Of a stretch of DNA of 64,000 bases, positions 1 through 9,903 are shown one piece after another (the stretch's first letter is position 1; the number at the start of each line of letters is the position of its first letter). The notes below the pieces were generated by a model, which was not told where the DNA came from, made no database searches, and saw nothing but the letters and a program-made list of their open reading frames with translations. A program made the position numbers and the translations under genes. The DNA is from Clostridium hydrogeniformans DSM 21757 (GTDB taxonomy: Bacteria > Bacillota > Clostridia > Clostridiales > Clostridiaceae): NCBI RefSeq assembly GCF_000686705.1, contig NZ_JMLJ01000008.1, forward strand, positions 124,001 to 188,000, given 5' to 3'.

Positions 1-1
1 T

Positions 2-1726
2 GAAGGTATGGAAGAAGCTAACGTTTATGACGTTGTTAAAGTTAGTGATAAGCGCCTTATAGGTGAGATTATAGAGATGAGAGGTGATAAAGCCTCCATT
101 CAGGTTTATGAAGAGACTTCAGGAGTAGGAGTAGGAGATCCTGTTTATACAACAGGAGAGCCTTTAAGTGTGGAACTTGGACCAGGACTTTTAGAGGCTA
201 TGTTTGATGGTATACAAAGACCTCTTGAAGCTTATCAAAAATTAGCAGGAGATTTTCTAGAGAGAGGGATTGAGGTTCCATCTTTAGATAGAGAAAGAAA
301 GTGGAAGTTCACTCCAACTAAGAAGGTAGGAGATCATGTAACTTCAGGAGATATAATAGGAGTGGTTCAAGAAACTTCTGTTGTAGAGCATAGAATACTT
401 GTACCTTATGGAATTGAAGGTACAATAAAGAGCCTAAATGAAGGAGAATTCACTATAGTTGAAAAGATAGGTGAGTTAGAAACTTCTAAAGGAACTCATG
501 AATTAACTATGCTTCAAAAGTGGCCAGTAAGAAGAGGTAGAAAATATGCACAAAAGTTAAATCCAGCAGAGCCTCTAGTTACAGGACAAAGAATAATAGA
601 TACATTCTTCCCAGTTACAAAGGGTGGTACAGCAGCAGTTCCAGGACCTTTCGGAAGTGGTAAGACAGTTGTTCAACACCAATTTGCTAAATGGGCAGAT
701 GCGGAGATAGTTGTTTATATAGGTTGTGGAGAACGTGGAAATGAGATGACTGACGTTCTTATGGAATTCCCAGAAATAGTTGACCCTAAGACTGGTGAAT
801 CCTTAATGAAAAGAACAGTACTTATAGCAAATACTTCAAATATGCCAGTTGCAGCAAGAGAAGCATCTATATATACAGGAATGACTATTGCTGAGTACTT
901 TAGAGATATGGGATATTCAGTAGCTCTTATGGGAGACTCAACTTCAAGATGGGCAGAGGCTTTAAGAGAAATGTCAGGAAGACTTGAAGAGATGCCAGGA
1001 GAAGAAGGATATCCAGCTTATCTTGGATCAAGACTTGCAGACTTCTATGAAAGAGCAGGTAAGGTTATATGCTTAGGTTCTGATAATAGGGAAGGAGCAT
1101 TAACTGCAATTGGTGCGGTTTCCCCTCCAGGAGGAGACTTATCAGAGCCAGTTACTCAGGCAACTTTAAGAATAGTTAAGGTATTCTGGGGACTAGATTC
1201 TAACCTTGCATATAAGAGACACTTCCCAGCTATAAACTGGTTAAATTCTTATTCATTATACCTTGAAAAAATAGGAACATGGATGGATGAAGAGGTTGCA
1301 TCAGATTGGAGTGATCTTAGAACAAGAGCTATGGCTTTACTTCAAGAGGAAGCAAAGCTTGAAGAAATAGTAAGACTTGTTGGAGTAGATTCTTTATCAG
1401 AGGATGATAGATTAAAGCTTGAAGCAGCTAAGTCTATAAGAGAAGACTACTTAATGCAAAATGCTTTCCATGAAGTAGATACTTATTCTTCTCTTGAAAA
1501 GCAATATAAGATGTTAAAGCTTGCTCTTAAGTTCAAGGATGAAGCAGCAAGAGCTTTAAAATCAGGAGTATACTTAAACAAGATTCTTGAAATGGAAATA
1601 AGAGAAAAAATAGCAAGGGCTAAATATATCCCTCAAGAAGAAATTAGTAAAATTGATGCTATAAGTGAACAATTATCCGAAGATATGGATAAGTTAATAA
1701 GCGAAGGAGGGGTACTAAATGCTTAA
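2..1726 (+). CDS. ntpA: V-type ATP synthase subunit A, 5' partial
   Basis: Catalytic subunit of the V1 head of a Na+- or H+-translocating V/A-type ATPase; it binds and hydrolyses (or makes) ATP at the A/B interface on the cytoplasmic face. The reading frame is open to the left edge (codons for E-G precede the first ATG at 8), and the family normally has about 590 residues, so roughly 17 N-terminal residues lie outside the window. Visible marks are the Walker A loop [11 protein letters not shown] near visible residue 212, the GERGNEM segment and the SRWAEALRE and AVSPPGGD blocks. It overlaps the B gene by 8 bases, indicating translational coupling. The remaining subunit genes (F, I, K, E, C, G in other Firmicutes) would be upstream. 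Confidence 0.97.
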   Translation, partial: EGMEEANVYDVVKVSDKRLIGEIIEMRGDKASIQVYEETSGVGVGDPVYTTGEPLSVELGPGLLEAMFDGIQRPLEAYQKLAGDFLERGIEVPSLDRERKWKFTPTKKVGDHVTSGDIIGVVQETSVVEHRILVPYGIEGTIKSLNEGEFTIVEKIGELETSKGTHELTMLQKWPVRRGRKYAQKLNPAEPLVTGQRIIDTFFPVTKGGTAAVPGPFGSGKTVVQHQFAKWADAEIVVYIGCGERGNEMTDVLMEFPEIVDPKTGESLMKRTVLIANTSNMPVAAREASIYTGMTIAEYFRDMGYSVALMGDSTSRWAEALREMSGRLEEMPGEEGYPAYLGSRLADFYERAGKVICLGSDNREGALTAIGAVSPPGGDLSEPVTQATLRIVKVFWGLDSNLAYKRHFPAINWLNSYSLYLEKIGTWMDEEVASDWSDLRTRAMALLQEEAKLEEIVRLVGVDSLSEDDRLKLEAAKSIREDYLMQNAFHEVDTYSSLEKQYKMLKLALKFKDEAARALKSGVYLNKILEMEIREKIARAKYIPQEEISKIDAISEQLSEDMDKLISEGGVLNA

Positions 1727-3101
1727 GGAATATAAAACCGTAAGAGAAGTTGTTGGACCCTTGATGCTTGTTGATGGAGTTGAGGGAGTAAACTATGATG
1801 AACTAGTTGAAATAGAAATTCAGACAGGAGAAATTAGACGTGGTAAGGTTCTAGAGGTAAATGGAAATAAAGCCATGGTTCAGCTCTTTGAAGGATCAGC
1901 TGGAATTAACTTAAAAGAAACAAAGGTTAGATTTTTAGGAAGACCACTTGAAATAGGAGTTTCTGAGGATATGCTTGGAAGAGTCTTTGATGGACTTGGT
2001 AGACCAAAAGATGGAGGACCAAAGCTAATACCAGAGAAGAGATTAGATATAAATGGTACCCCAATAAACCCTGTGGCAAGAGATTATCCCTCAGAGTTTA
2101 TACAAACTGGAATATCAGCTATAGACCATCTTAACACCCTTGTTAGAGGACAAAAGCTTCCAGTATTCTCAGCTTCAGGACTTCCACATGCAGAACTTGC
2201 AGCTCAAATAGCAAGACAGGCAAAGGTTCTAAACTCTGATTCTAAGTTTGCTGTTGTATTTGGAGCTATGGGAGTTACTTTTGAAGAAGCTCAATTCTTC
2301 ATAGATGACTTTACAAAAACAGGGGCTATAGATAGAGCAGTACTATTTATAAATCTTGCTAATGATCCAGCTATAGAAAGAATAGCTACTCCAAGAATGG
2401 CATTAACTACAGCTGAATATCTTGCTTATGAAAAGGGAATGCATGTTCTTGTTATATTAACAGATATGACTAACTACTGCGAAGCTCTAAGAGAAGTTTC
2501 AGCAGCTAGAAAAGAGGTTCCAGGTAGAAGAGGATATCCAGGATATCTATATACAGACCTTTCTACTATATATGAAAGAGCTGGAAGACTTAAAGGAAGA
2601 GAGGGTTCTATAACTCAAATTCCTATACTTACAATGCCAGAGGAAGATAAGACTCACCCAATTCCTGACCTTACTGGATATATAACAGAAGGACAGATTA
2701 TTCTATCAAGAGAACTTTATAAAAAAGGTGTAATGCCTCCAATAGATGTTCTTCCATCCCTATCTAGACTTAAAGATAAGGGTATAGGTAAGGAAAAAAC
2801 TAGAGAAGATCATGCAGACACAATGAACCAAATGTTTGCTTGTTATGCTCAAGGAAAGCAAGCTAAGGAACTTGCAGTAATCTTAGGAGAATCAGCTTTA
2901 TCAGATGCAGATAAGAAATTTGCTAAGTTTGCTGAAGAGTTTGAGAATAACTATGTATCTCAAGGATTCAATGCAAATAGGTCAATAGAAGATACATTAG
3001 CACTTGGATGGAAGCTATTATCAATACTTCCAAAGGCTGAGCTTAAGAGAATTAGAGATGAATATCTTGAAAAGTACCTTCCTAAGAGAGAGGATGAGTA
3101 G
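1719..3101 (+). CDS. ntpB: V-type ATP synthase subunit B
   Basis: Non-catalytic nucleotide-binding partner of subunit A in the V1 hexamer, 460 residues, which is normal for the family. The position of the Walker A loop is occupied by [10 protein letters not shown], the degenerate loop typical of B subunits, so ATP is bound but not hydrolysed here. The block [16 protein letters not shown] is characteristic. The start ATG lies inside the end of the A gene, with GGAGG just upstream, and the stop is two bases before the D gene start. The three genes therefore form one tightly packed transcription unit. Confidence 0.97.
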   Translation: MLKEYKTVREVVGPLMLVDGVEGVNYDELVEIEIQTGEIRRGKVLEVNGNKAMVQLFEGSAGINLKETKVRFLGRPLEIGVSEDMLGRVFDGLGRPKDGGPKLIPEKRLDINGTPINPVARDYPSEFIQTGISAIDHLNTLVRGQKLPVFSASGLPHAELAAQIARQAKVLNSDSKFAVVFGAMGVTFEEAQFFIDDFTKTGAIDRAVLFINLANDPAIERIATPRMALTTAEYLAYEKGMHVLVILTDMTNYCEALREVSAARKEVPGRRGYPGYLYTDLSTIYERAGRLKGREGSITQIPILTMPEEDKTHPIPDLTGYITEGQIILSRELYKKGVMPPIDVLPSLSRLKDKGIGKEKTREDHADTMNQMFACYAQGKQAKELAVILGESALSDADKKFAKFAEEFENNYVSQGFNANRSIEDTLALGWKLLSILPKAELKRIRDEYLEKYLPKREDE

Positions 3102-3103
3102 TT

Positions 3104-3754
3104 ATGAAATTAAATGTAAATCCTACTCGTATGGAGCTTACCAAGCTTAAGAAAAGACTTACAACTGCAACAAGAGGACATAAACTTCTAAAGGATAAGC
3201 AAGATGAGCTTATGAGAAGATTTATAGAACTTATTAAGTACAATAATGAACTTAGAAAGTCAGTTGAAGAAGAACTTGGTGGATCCTTTAAAGAGTTCTT
3301 AATGGCTAGAGCTGTTATGAGCTCAGAAATGCTGGAGGAGGCTATTGCTTATCCTAAGGAAAAAATTTCCCTAGAGCTCACTCATAAAAATATAATGAGT
3401 GTTAATGTTCCAGTGATGAACTTTAAAAGAAGCTTAGAAGGAGATACAGGAAGCATATATCCTTATGGATTTGCTCAAACCTCATCAGAATTAGATGGAG
3501 CCATAGAAAAGCTTTATGGAATACTACCAAAGCTATTAGAACTTGCAGAGGTAGAAAAGAGCTGCCAGCTTATGGCTGATGAAATAGAAAAGACAAGAAG
3601 AAGGGTTAATGCTCTTGAGTATATGACAATACCTCAACTTCAGGAAACAATTAAGTATATAGTAATGAAACTTGATGAGAATGAAAGAGGTAATTTAACA
3701 AGACTTATGAAAGTTAAATCTATGATGGAGCAGGAACAAAATAGGGAAGCTTAG
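3104..3754 (+). CDS. ntpD: V-type ATP synthase subunit D
   Basis: Central-stalk (rotor) subunit that transmits rotation between the membrane ring and the A3B3 head. The 216-residue protein has the long N- and C-terminal helices expected of a coiled-coil shaft: it opens with [28 protein letters not shown], split here as [14 protein letters not shown] and a following GHKLLKDK motif, both recognisable for the family, and ends with the VNALEY...PQLQETI helix. It is the last gene of the operon, followed by a strong intrinsic terminator, so this V-ATPase operon ends with D as in many clostridia. Confidence 0.96.
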   Translation: MKLNVNPTRMELTKLKKRLTTATRGHKLLKDKQDELMRRFIELIKYNNELRKSVEEELGGSFKEFLMARAVMSSEMLEEAIAYPKEKISLELTHKNIMSVNVPVMNFKRSLEGDTGSIYPYGFAQTSSELDGAIEKLYGILPKLLELAEVEKSCQLMADEIEKTRRRVNALEYMTIPQLQETIKYIVMKLDENERGNLTRLMKVKSMMEQEQNREA

Positions 3755-3800
3755 AATAAGCTTTAGACATAAATATAAGCATATAGATATGCTATAAAAG

Positions 3801-3833
3801 AAAGCAGATGGTATTATACATGCCATCTGCTTT
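3801..3833 (+). terminator. Intrinsic terminator after the V-ATPase operon
   Basis: Perfect 11-bp stem AAAGCAGATGG / CCATCTGCTTT (3801-3811 with 3823-3833) around an 11-base loop, followed by an A/T-rich tract. It lies 47 bases after ntpD. Confidence 0.85.
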
Positions 3834-3891
3834 AATATTTCTATTAAAATCTAGAAATATTATTAATTATTCATATTTACAACCTAAGGTA

Positions 3892-3931
3892 TTTACATGA
3901 GAAAAATAATGGTATATACTAGTGTATATAC
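3892..3931 (+). promoter_or_regulatory. Promoter with overlapping palindromic operator
   Basis: TTTACA (3892-3897), 17 bases, TATACT (3915-3920) is a good sigma-A promoter. Two identical self-complementary arms GTATATAC at 3912-3919 and 3924-3931, separated by TAGT, cover the -10 element. That layout suggests a repressor site that blocks open-complex formation. The regulator is not identified; if the downstream protein is a niacin-type S component, the vitamin-responsive repressor NiaR is one candidate, but I cannot confirm this from the motif. Confidence 0.65.
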
Positions 3932-3952
3932 ATCGATTAGGGGGATAATATT

Positions 3953-4480
3953 ATGAATAATAAAATTACTAAAATGGTTTTTACAGCATTATTTGCAGCT
4001 TTAGCTATTATAATACCTGTTTCTTTCGGATTTTTAAAGATAATTATAGGGCCTTTTACAGCTACACTGGCGTCCCATGTACCTATGTTCTTATCTATGT
4101 ACTTATCACCAGCTTCTGCGGCAGTTGTAGGCCTTGGATCTACCTTAGGTTTTATGTATACAGGACTTCCTTTAGTGGTAGTATTTAGAGCAGCTAGTCA
4201 TATAATAGTAGGGGCTTTAGGGGGAATACTAGTTGAAAGAGGATTTGAATATAAAAAGGTGGTTTTAATTACAGCTCCAGTACATGGATTATTAGAAGGC
4301 CTTGCAGTTATTCCTTTCTTTGGATTAGACCTATACTACATATTAGTAGTAACTGTTATAGGCTCTATAGCTCATCATTGTGCAGATGGAGTGATTTCAG
4401 CAGCGTTACTTAAAGCTTTAAGTAAGGCATTAAGGAGAGACTTATCTAAGGGATTCTTCAAAGAAAGACAAAGAGCATAA
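3953..4480 (+). CDS. ECF-type transporter substrate-binding (S) membrane protein, substrate unknown
   Basis: Polytopic membrane protein of 175 residues with about six hydrophobic segments. Its size and composition resemble the S components of energy-coupling factor transporters, which bind a vitamin or other micronutrient and dock on a shared EcfA-A'-T module. The N-terminal segment (TKMVFTALFAALAIIIPV) fits the usual first helix, where small residues face EcfT, but this is by eye. The closest family impression is the niacin (NiaX-like) type; other vitamins are possible. It is monocistronic between two terminators, and its promoter carries a palindromic operator over the -10 (3912-3931), consistent with substrate-responsive repression. 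The start ATG has GGGGGAT upstream. Confidence 0.6.
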   Translation: MNNKITKMVFTALFAALAIIIPVSFGFLKIIIGPFTATLASHVPMFLSMYLSPASAAVVGLGSTLGFMYTGLPLVVVFRAASHIIVGALGGILVERGFEYKKVVLITAPVHGLLEGLAVIPFFGLDLYYILVVTVIGSIAHHCADGVISAALLKALSKALRRDLSKGFFKERQRA

Positions 4481-4523
4481 TAATTTATCTTAATAATATT
4501 TTCATAAAGATAATATTTAAAAT

Positions 4524-4565
4524 AAACACACTAAAGATTTTTAAAAGTCTTAGTGTGTTTATTTT
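4524..4565 (+). terminator. Intrinsic terminator
   Basis: Stem AAACACACTAA (4524-4534) with TTAGTGTGTTT (4550-4560), then ATTTT. It separates the S-component gene from the helD promoter. Confidence 0.75.
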
Positions 4566-4567
4566 AT

Positions 4568-4596
4568 TTGACAAAATATTGAAATGGGAATATAAT
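4568..4596 (+). promoter_or_regulatory. Consensus sigma-A promoter of helD
   Basis: TTGACA at 4568-4573 and TATAAT at 4591-4596 with a 17-base spacer, a perfect match to the vegetative consensus. Transcription would begin near 4603 and leave a leader of about 124 bases before the helD start at 4727. Confidence 0.85.
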
Positions 4597-4726
4597 ATAT
4601 GGGTTTAATATATTACATAATAAAATATATTATAAGAGTAGTTTTAGTAGAAATAGGTTTGTTATTAAAGTATAGGATTATCTATGGATCTTATTATTTT
4701 ATAGTGCTAAGGAGAGAGGTGAAACT

Positions 4727-7027
4727 ATGAAAGAAAAGGAACTTAAAATAGAAAGAGGAGTATTAAAAGATACTAAGGAATGGCTTGATTTAGAAATATT
4801 AAAATTAGAGAATAAGTCTAAAGACCTAGAGGATAAATTAACTACACTAAAAAAAGGTGGAGTAGTAGCAAATTCTAATGATATAAAAGCAAACTCTATA
4901 AGATATGAGGCAACTAAAAGAAACATAAGTAATTTTAAAGAGGCTTACAATAAGCCATATTTTGCAAAAATAGATTTTAGAGAATATAAAAAGGAAGTAG
5001 AAGGTTTTTATATAGGGAAATTTAGTATAGGGGATTCTGACAGTGGAGATCAAAAGGTAATAGATTGGAGAGAACCACTAGCTGATTTATATTATAGTGG
5101 AACCCAAGGATGGACAGAATACAGAGCACCTGTAGGATTAATTGAGGGAGAACTTTCCTTAAAAAGAAAGTTTAGATATAAGGATAATGAGATAGAAGAT
5201 ATTTTTGATGAAGGGATTAATGATATAATTTTAAAAGCTTCTGGAGGAGATGATGAAAATGCTCTTGTAGATGAATTTTTAAAAATAACCTTAGATGAGA
5301 GCACAGGATCAAAACTTAAGGATGTAGTAGCAACTATTCAAAAGGAGCAGAATGATATAATAAGAGCTCCTAAAGTTAGCCCTATAATAGTTCAAGGGTC
5401 AGCAGGATCAGGAAAGACTACAGTAGCCCTTCATAGACTTGCTTATCTTTTATATAGATATAATGAGACCTTAAAGGGGGAAGATATATTAGTTATAGCT
5501 CCTAATAAGGTGTTCTTAGATTATATATCTGACGTACTACCTTCCCTTGGAGCAGCAGAGGTTAAACAAAAAACTTTTGAGGAAATTGCTTTAGAGATTC
5601 TTAAAATAAAAGGTAAAGTGGAGAATAAAGATAAAAAGCTAGCATTGGTATTAGAGATGGATGATGAGAAAGAAAAGACCTATATTAAGGAAGTAAGTAG
5701 ACTTAAAAATTCATTAGAATTTAAAATTATGCTAGATAGATATATAAAGCTTATACAAATAGAACAAAGTAAGATAGAATCTATTTTTATAGATGGAGAA
5801 GAACTTGTAGATGGTAAGGAAATCAGGAGATTATTCCTTAAGGATTTTATTCATCTTCCAGTAAATAAAAGAAAGCATGAAATTAAAAGATATTTGAATT
5901 TAAGACTTAAGACAAGGATAGAGTATTTAATAGATAAAATAGAAGGTAAATATGATAATGAAATATTTAAGATAAAAAGAGAGAGTGAAGATACAAAGGA
6001 CAAAGAAGAGATAAGAAAGAAGATAATAAGTCTTTATGATGAAAGAGATGCTAAGAAAGAAATAATAAAAAAGAATAGTAAAAAAGTTATTGAAGAATAC
6101 TTTAAGCGTTGGGAAAATCTTAATGCAAGGAATATATATTTAAGATTTTTTCAAGATGAAGATTTATTTTCAATAGCTACGGATAACAGGATACCAAAGA
6201 GAATATCAGATTACATAAAAAATAAACTTAAGGAAGATATAGAAAATGGAAGAGTGGATAGTGACGATTTAGCACCTATGCTTTATTTAAAATTTAACTT
6301 AGAAGAGATACCAGAAAACTATAGATTTTCCCATGTAGTTGTGGATGAAGCTCAGGATTATGGTATTCTTCAAATGCATATTTTAAGATATTTAGCTAAA
6401 AAAGAATCTCTAACTATAGTTGGAGATATAGGACAGGGCATATATTTCTATAAGGGAATTAAAGATTGGAAGGATGTTATAGAAAAAGTATTTAATAATA
6501 ACTGTCTATATACTCCTTTAACACAAAGTTATAGATCAACCGTTGAAATTATAGAATTTGCAAATAAGGTTTTAAAAAAGCAGAAAAATAGTTTAACTCC
6601 AGCAATGCCAGTGTTAAGGCATGGAAAAAATCCAGAAGTTAAAGAGTTTAAAAGTAATAAAGATTTCTTAGCTGAAATAGAACTTATAGTAAAGGAAGTA
6701 AGAGAAAATGGGAAGTCTTCTGTGGCAATAATAGGAAGGACTCAAAAGCAGTGTAAAAAGATTTATGATTATATTAGAAAAAACTCAAGCTATTCATGGA
6801 CTCTTATAAAAGAGGGTGACGATATAATATCTATGGAGAACATAGTTATACCTTCTTATATGACAAAGGGTTTAGAATTTGATTGTTCTATAATATACAA
6901 TTGTAATGATGAAAATTATAAGGAAGAAGAGGAAGACAAGAAACTGTTATATGTTGCATTAACAAGGGCTCTTCATTATGAATATATATTTTATAATGGA
7001 AATTTATCTTATTTAATTGATAAATAA
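4727..7027 (+). CDS. helD: RNA polymerase recycling motor HelD (UvrD-like helicase)
   Basis: Superfamily 1 ATPase that in Bacillus binds RNA polymerase and frees it from stalled or terminated complexes. The 766 residues fit HelD. The N-terminal part (1-120) is rich in charged helix (KLENKSKDLEDKLTTL) and matches the coiled-coil arm that enters the secondary channel. Walker A GSAGSGKTTVALHRLAYLLY begins near residue 224, the Walker B-type VVDEAQDYG is near 540, and QSYRST and VALTRAL near the end are motifs IV and VI. A helicase acting on DNA (UvrD/PcrA) is less likely because the arm and the 'ALHRLAYLLY' context are HelD-like. It has its own consensus promoter and stands alone. Confidence 0.9.
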   Translation: MKEKELKIERGVLKDTKEWLDLEILKLENKSKDLEDKLTTLKKGGVVANSNDIKANSIRYEATKRNISNFKEAYNKPYFAKIDFREYKKEVEGFYIGKFSIGDSDSGDQKVIDWREPLADLYYSGTQGWTEYRAPVGLIEGELSLKRKFRYKDNEIEDIFDEGINDIILKASGGDDENALVDEFLKITLDESTGSKLKDVVATIQKEQNDIIRAPKVSPIIVQGSAGSGKTTVALHRLAYLLYRYNETLKGEDILVIAPNKVFLDYISDVLPSLGAAEVKQKTFEEIALEILKIKGKVENKDKKLALVLEMDDEKEKTYIKEVSRLKNSLEFKIMLDRYIKLIQIEQSKIESIFIDGEELVDGKEIRRLFLKDFIHLPVNKRKHEIKRYLNLRLKTRIEYLIDKIEGKYDNEIFKIKRESEDTKDKEEIRKKIISLYDERDAKKEIIKKNSKKVIEEYFKRWENLNARNIYLRFFQDEDLFSIATDNRIPKRISDYIKNKLKEDIENGRVDSDDLAPMLYLKFNLEEIPENYRFSHVVVDEAQDYGILQMHILRYLAKKESLTIVGDIGQGIYFYKGIKDWKDVIEKVFNNNCLYTPLTQSYRSTVEIIEFANKVLKKQKNSLTPAMPVLRHGKNPEVKEFKSNKDFLAEIELIVKEVRENGKSSVAIIGRTQKQCKKIYDYIRKNSSYSWTLIKEGDDIISMENIVIPSYMTKGLEFDCSIIYNCNDENYKEEEEDKKLLYVALTRALHYEYIFYNGNLSYLIDK

Positions 7028-7180
7028 CCTTAAATTTTTTATTAAATGGATAATAATTATTAATTAGTATTCCAAATAGTGCGAAGTTGTGATAAAATTA
7101 ACTTAAGTTAAAGAAATAATAGATGGTTTAACTAAGATTTTAATTTATATGTATATAGTTGTTACAGAGGAGGTATTTTC

Positions 7181-8359
7181 ATGGGAGCAATAAAAATAAA
7201 GGAAAATATTTATTGGGTAGGAGTCCGAGATGAAGACCTAAGGGTTTTTGATATAATAATGGAAACAAAAAAGGGAACTACTTATAATGCCTATGTTATA
7301 AACGATGAGAAGATAGCAGTTGTGGATTCTGTAAAGAATGGTTTTTATGATGAATTTAAAGGAAATATAAAGGAAGTTATAGGGGAAAAGAAGGTAGATT
7401 ATGTAATAGTACAACATACAGAGCTTGACCATAGTGGATCTGTTATTAGGCTTTTAGAGGATTATCCAGAAGCAACAGTAGTAGGTTCAAGAGCTGCTAT
7501 AATGTATTTAAAGAATATAATGAATAGAGAATTTAAATCAATAGAAGCTAAAGAAGATTTATGTCTTGGAAGTACAACATTAAGATTTATATCTGCACCA
7601 AATCTTCATTGGCCAGATACAATTTTTACTTATGCAGTAGAGAAGGAATTACTATTTACTTGTGACTTTACAGGATGCCATTATTGTCCAAAAGAAGGAG
7701 AAATAATGGGTGCTAAAAGTGAAGATTATTTAGAGGAAATGAAATATTACTTTGATTGCATAATGGGACCATTTAAGAAATTTGTTCTTATGGGACTAGA
7801 AAAGATAAAGGATATAAAATTTGATGTAATTGCTCCAAGTCATGGACCAGTTCATACTAACGATCTTAATAAGTATTTAGATTTATATAGACAATGGGCT
7901 ACTGAGGATAAGAGAGAAGATAAGAATATACAAATATTCTATATATCAGCTTATGGAAATACTGAAGTAATGGCTAAGTACTTAGAGAAAAAGATTAATG
8001 AATTAGGAGTATCAGCAGAAGCTTATGAAATAACTGAGCATCCTATGGAAGAATTAGTAGAAAAAATTGAAAATGCAAGTGGAATATTAGTTGGGTCTCC
8101 AACAATAAACCAAGACGCTGTAAAACCAGCTTGGGACTTATTATCTATGGTAAGTGCTATAACTAATAGAGGAAAGGTTGCAGCAGCATTTGGTTCTTAT
8201 GGATGGAGTGGAGAAGGCGTTACAATGCTTACAGAGAGATTAAAAACCTTAAAGTTTAAGGTTATAGATGATGGACTAAAAATATGTTTTGTTCCATCAA
8301 AGGATGAATTTGAAAAGGCAGACTCCCTTGCAAAGACAATTGTAGAAAATTTAAAATAA
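7181..8359 (+). CDS. fprA: Flavodiiron protein (FprA-type A-type flavoprotein)
   Basis: Cytoplasmic enzyme that reduces O2 to water (or NO to N2O) and protects anaerobes from transient oxygen. The 392 residues split into a metallo-beta-lactamase-like diiron domain (1-250) and a flavodoxin domain (about 255-392). Diiron ligands are visible as H79-x-E81-x-D83-H84 (QHTELDHSG), H in NLHWPDT, D in CDFTGCHY and H in APSHGPVH. The flavodoxin FMN loop reads [12 protein letters not shown]. There is no C-terminal rubredoxin or flavin-reductase extension, so it should be a class A enzyme that takes electrons from a separate rubredoxin. The start follows AGAGGAGG. It is monocistronic with a strong terminator. 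Confidence 0.94.
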   Translation: MGAIKIKENIYWVGVRDEDLRVFDIIMETKKGTTYNAYVINDEKIAVVDSVKNGFYDEFKGNIKEVIGEKKVDYVIVQHTELDHSGSVIRLLEDYPEATVVGSRAAIMYLKNIMNREFKSIEAKEDLCLGSTTLRFISAPNLHWPDTIFTYAVEKELLFTCDFTGCHYCPKEGEIMGAKSEDYLEEMKYYFDCIMGPFKKFVLMGLEKIKDIKFDVIAPSHGPVHTNDLNKYLDLYRQWATEDKREDKNIQIFYISAYGNTEVMAKYLEKKINELGVSAEAYEITEHPMEELVEKIENASGILVGSPTINQDAVKPAWDLLSMVSAITNRGKVAAAFGSYGWSGEGVTMLTERLKTLKFKVIDDGLKICFVPSKDEFEKADSLAKTIVENLK

Positions 8360-8364
8360 TAAAG

Positions 8365-8402
8365 AGGACTATGTGATAATTTATAAACTATCACATAGTC
8401 CT
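8365..8402 (+). terminator. Intrinsic terminator of fprA
   Basis: Perfect 14-bp stem AGGACTATGTGATA (8365-8378) / TATCACATAGTCCT (8389-8402), then TT. It lies six bases after the fprA stop. Confidence 0.88.
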
Positions 8403-8530
8403 TTATAATTTAGATTTTCCTAAAAATAATATATAAATGCAAAAACTAATGAAATAAGAAAGATATTTAAAATTTATAATTTTAAGGAGTTAAAGCATGA
8501 AAAAGTTAGGTTAAAAGTTTAAAACTCATA

Positions 8531-8635
8531 TATAGGGTTTTGAATTGAAAACGTATATTATGCACTACTTAAAATCTAAGGTTTTAAAGGATTTAAGTGC
8601 ATGTATAAGTTAAGATTCAAGCTAAAAACCCTATA
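8531..8635. repeat. 105-bp palindromic repeat, copy 1 (TATAGGG/CCCTATA ends)
   Basis: Begins TATAGGGTTTT and ends AAAACCCTATA (8531-8537 with 8629-8635). The inside folds back on itself imperfectly: the TGCACTACTTAAAATC region pairs with GATTTAAGTGCA, and the TGAATT and ATTCA flanks also pair. Copy 2 at 16227-16331 has exactly the same length and shares long blocks such as GGTTTTAAAGGATTTAAGTG. It sits in a 480-base gap and contains no coding frame. It looks like a MITE-like or REP-like unit; whether it is transcribed is unknown. Confidence 0.75.
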
Positions 8636-8720
8636 TTAAAAATTAAATAAAAATTTATTTAGGTATAAAAATTACTCTTATTGATAATTAATAAATGTAA
8701 TGGTATTATTGTATAGATAT

Positions 8721-8826
8721 AGAATGAATCTTCCTTCAGATGGTATTCTTTCCATCATCTGAAGATTAGATGAGTTAATCTAGGGGCGTAGCAGCTGTTA
8801 TCTACAGCTGGTAGTCATCAGATAAA
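8721..8826 (+). ncRNA. Candidate structured RNA element, copy A
   Basis: Homologous to the elements at 26653-26790 and 39136-39270. An outer stem AATCTTC (8727-8733) / GAAGATT (8761-8767) encloses a hairpin loop with TTCTTTCC. This is followed by the shared GATGAGTT..ATCTAG block, the conserved GCAGCTGTTAT segment and a CTAC/GTAG hairpin. This copy lacks the internal insertion seen in B and C. It ends only 24 bases before the DUF1292 start, so it would be part of that gene's 5' leader. The strand is inferred from that position and from the shared downstream layout. Confidence 0.6.
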
Positions 8827-8849
8827 TTATTGTAAAGGTAGTGATCTTA

Positions 8850-9116
8850 ATGGAAGATAAGGAAATAATGTACTTTAAAGATGAAAATGGAGATAAGGTA
8901 GCCTTTGAAGCGGTGGCGCATATATTTTTAAATGAGGATACAGAGGATGAAAAAGAATATATGATATTAGCTCCTGTAGAGGGAGGAAACGAAGATGATG
9001 CCTTTGTGTTTAGAGTAGATTACATAGAAGAAAATAAGGAATTAAATTTAGTAGAAGATGATAAAGAATTTGAGGAAGTAAAGAAGGAATACAAGGATCT
9101 TCTTTACAACAAATAA
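8850..9116 (+). CDS. DUF1292 family protein (YrzB-like)
   Basis: Small acidic cytoplasmic protein of 88 residues from the DUF1292 family, found throughout Firmicutes and of unknown function. The family pattern is visible: an N-terminal [13 protein letters not shown] strand pair, the [10 protein letters not shown] core, the [18 protein letters not shown] segment and a C-terminal [11 protein letters not shown] helix. A GTG nine bases earlier would leave only two bases after AAAGG, so the ATG at 8850 (11 bases after AAAGG) is preferred. The structured element A lies directly upstream, and the next gene follows after 18 bases, so the two are probably cotranscribed. Confidence 0.85.
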   Translation: MEDKEIMYFKDENGDKVAFEAVAHIFLNEDTEDEKEYMILAPVEGGNEDDAFVFRVDYIEENKELNLVEDDKEFEEVKKEYKDLLYNK

Positions 9117-9134
9117 ATATAAGAGGTGATAATA

Positions 9135-9533
9135 ATGGATATAAAAAATGTAATAGCTTATTTAAGCAAAAATGATTTAAGTGAAGCAGAAGAGATTGCC
9201 TATAAAGGTGATGCTAAGGTAGTAAGATTCTTTTATGATTTCGATAAGGATGAAATAGAGGCAGCTAGAGCTTATAGTAATGATGAATGTACTGATGAAG
9301 AAGAAAGTAATAAGTGGTATGATGAGTATTTTCTTCCATATATAAATGATCTAGCTATAGATAATGTAGGGGAAATAGTTGAAGAAATTATGGATGAATT
9401 CCATATAGATGGTCAATTTATTTCCTATGATGCAGATTCAGAGAATTATGACTACAATGAGTTTATAGCAATATTCTTTGAAAAGGGAAAGGAATTTGAT
9501 ATAGAGGAAGTTTTAGACTCCTTAAATATGTAA
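9135..9533 (+). CDS. Acidic hypothetical protein
   Basis: Not recognised. The 132-residue cytoplasmic protein is strongly acidic (runs such as NDECTDEEE) with no signal peptide, no membrane segment and no obvious catalytic motif. It opens DIKNVIAYLSKNDLSEAEE and ends with a predicted helix GKEFDIEEVLDSLNM. The ATG at 9135 follows AAGAGGTGAT at good spacing; a GTG at 9126 falls inside that ribosome binding site and is rejected. It is downstream of the DUF1292 gene in the same probable transcript and closes with a terminator. Confidence 0.8.
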   Translation: MDIKNVIAYLSKNDLSEAEEIAYKGDAKVVRFFYDFDKDEIEAARAYSNDECTDEEESNKWYDEYFLPYINDLAIDNVGEIVEEIMDEFHIDGQFISYDADSENYDYNEFIAIFFEKGKEFDIEEVLDSLNM

Positions 9534-9543
9534 TTTTTATAAT

Positions 9544-9581
9544 AAAAGAGTTGGTTTTAAAAATTAAAAACCAACTCTTTT
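9544..9581 (+). terminator. Intrinsic terminator
   Basis: Perfect 15-bp stem AAAAGAGTTGGTTTT (9544-9558) / AAAACCAACTCTTTT (9567-9581). It is nearly symmetrical, so it may work in both directions and also close the leftward Spo0E-like gene. Confidence 0.85.
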
Positions 9582-9729
9582 TCATAAGTCTACCTAAGTA
9601 ATAACTTTAATAAAAGTTTATAATATGTTCTGTATAAAAGTACCTTAAGCTTTAGGTTACTCAAAAATCTTAAGCATATAGCTTCTAAAACTAACTTAGA
9701 TGAAGGGTATATGGTAGTAAAAGCTAGTA

Positions 9730-9903
9730 TTAACTTATAGTATAACTACTAGTAATAAGATTGAAATATTCAACTATAAGCTCATCTAATTCTTCACTGT
9801 ATTGTATGACAATATCATCTGTAAGTCTATTGCTACAAGTTAGGGTGTTTAATTTCCCTCGTAAATCTTCTATTTTTCGCTCAATAGAATACCTTTCTAT
9901 CAT
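9730..9903 (-). CDS. Spo0E-like aspartyl-phosphate phosphatase family protein
   Basis: A 57-residue gene on the reverse strand. The protein starts MIERYSIERKIEDLRGKLN and carries SEELDELIVEYF near residues 36-47, which matches the Spo0E family signature (S-x-x-LD-x-LI-x-x-Y). Family members are small two-helix hairpins that bind response regulators; the Bacillus prototype removes phosphate from Spo0A~P and so restrains sporulation. Whether this one acts on Spo0A is not shown; clostridial homologues are poorly studied. AGGAGG lies 11 bases upstream of the ATG. It runs opposite to its neighbours and has a gap of nearly 400 bases upstream. Confidence 0.85.
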   Translation of the reverse strand: MIERYSIERKIEDLRGKLNTLTCSNRLTDDIVIQYSEELDELIVEYFNLITSSYTIS

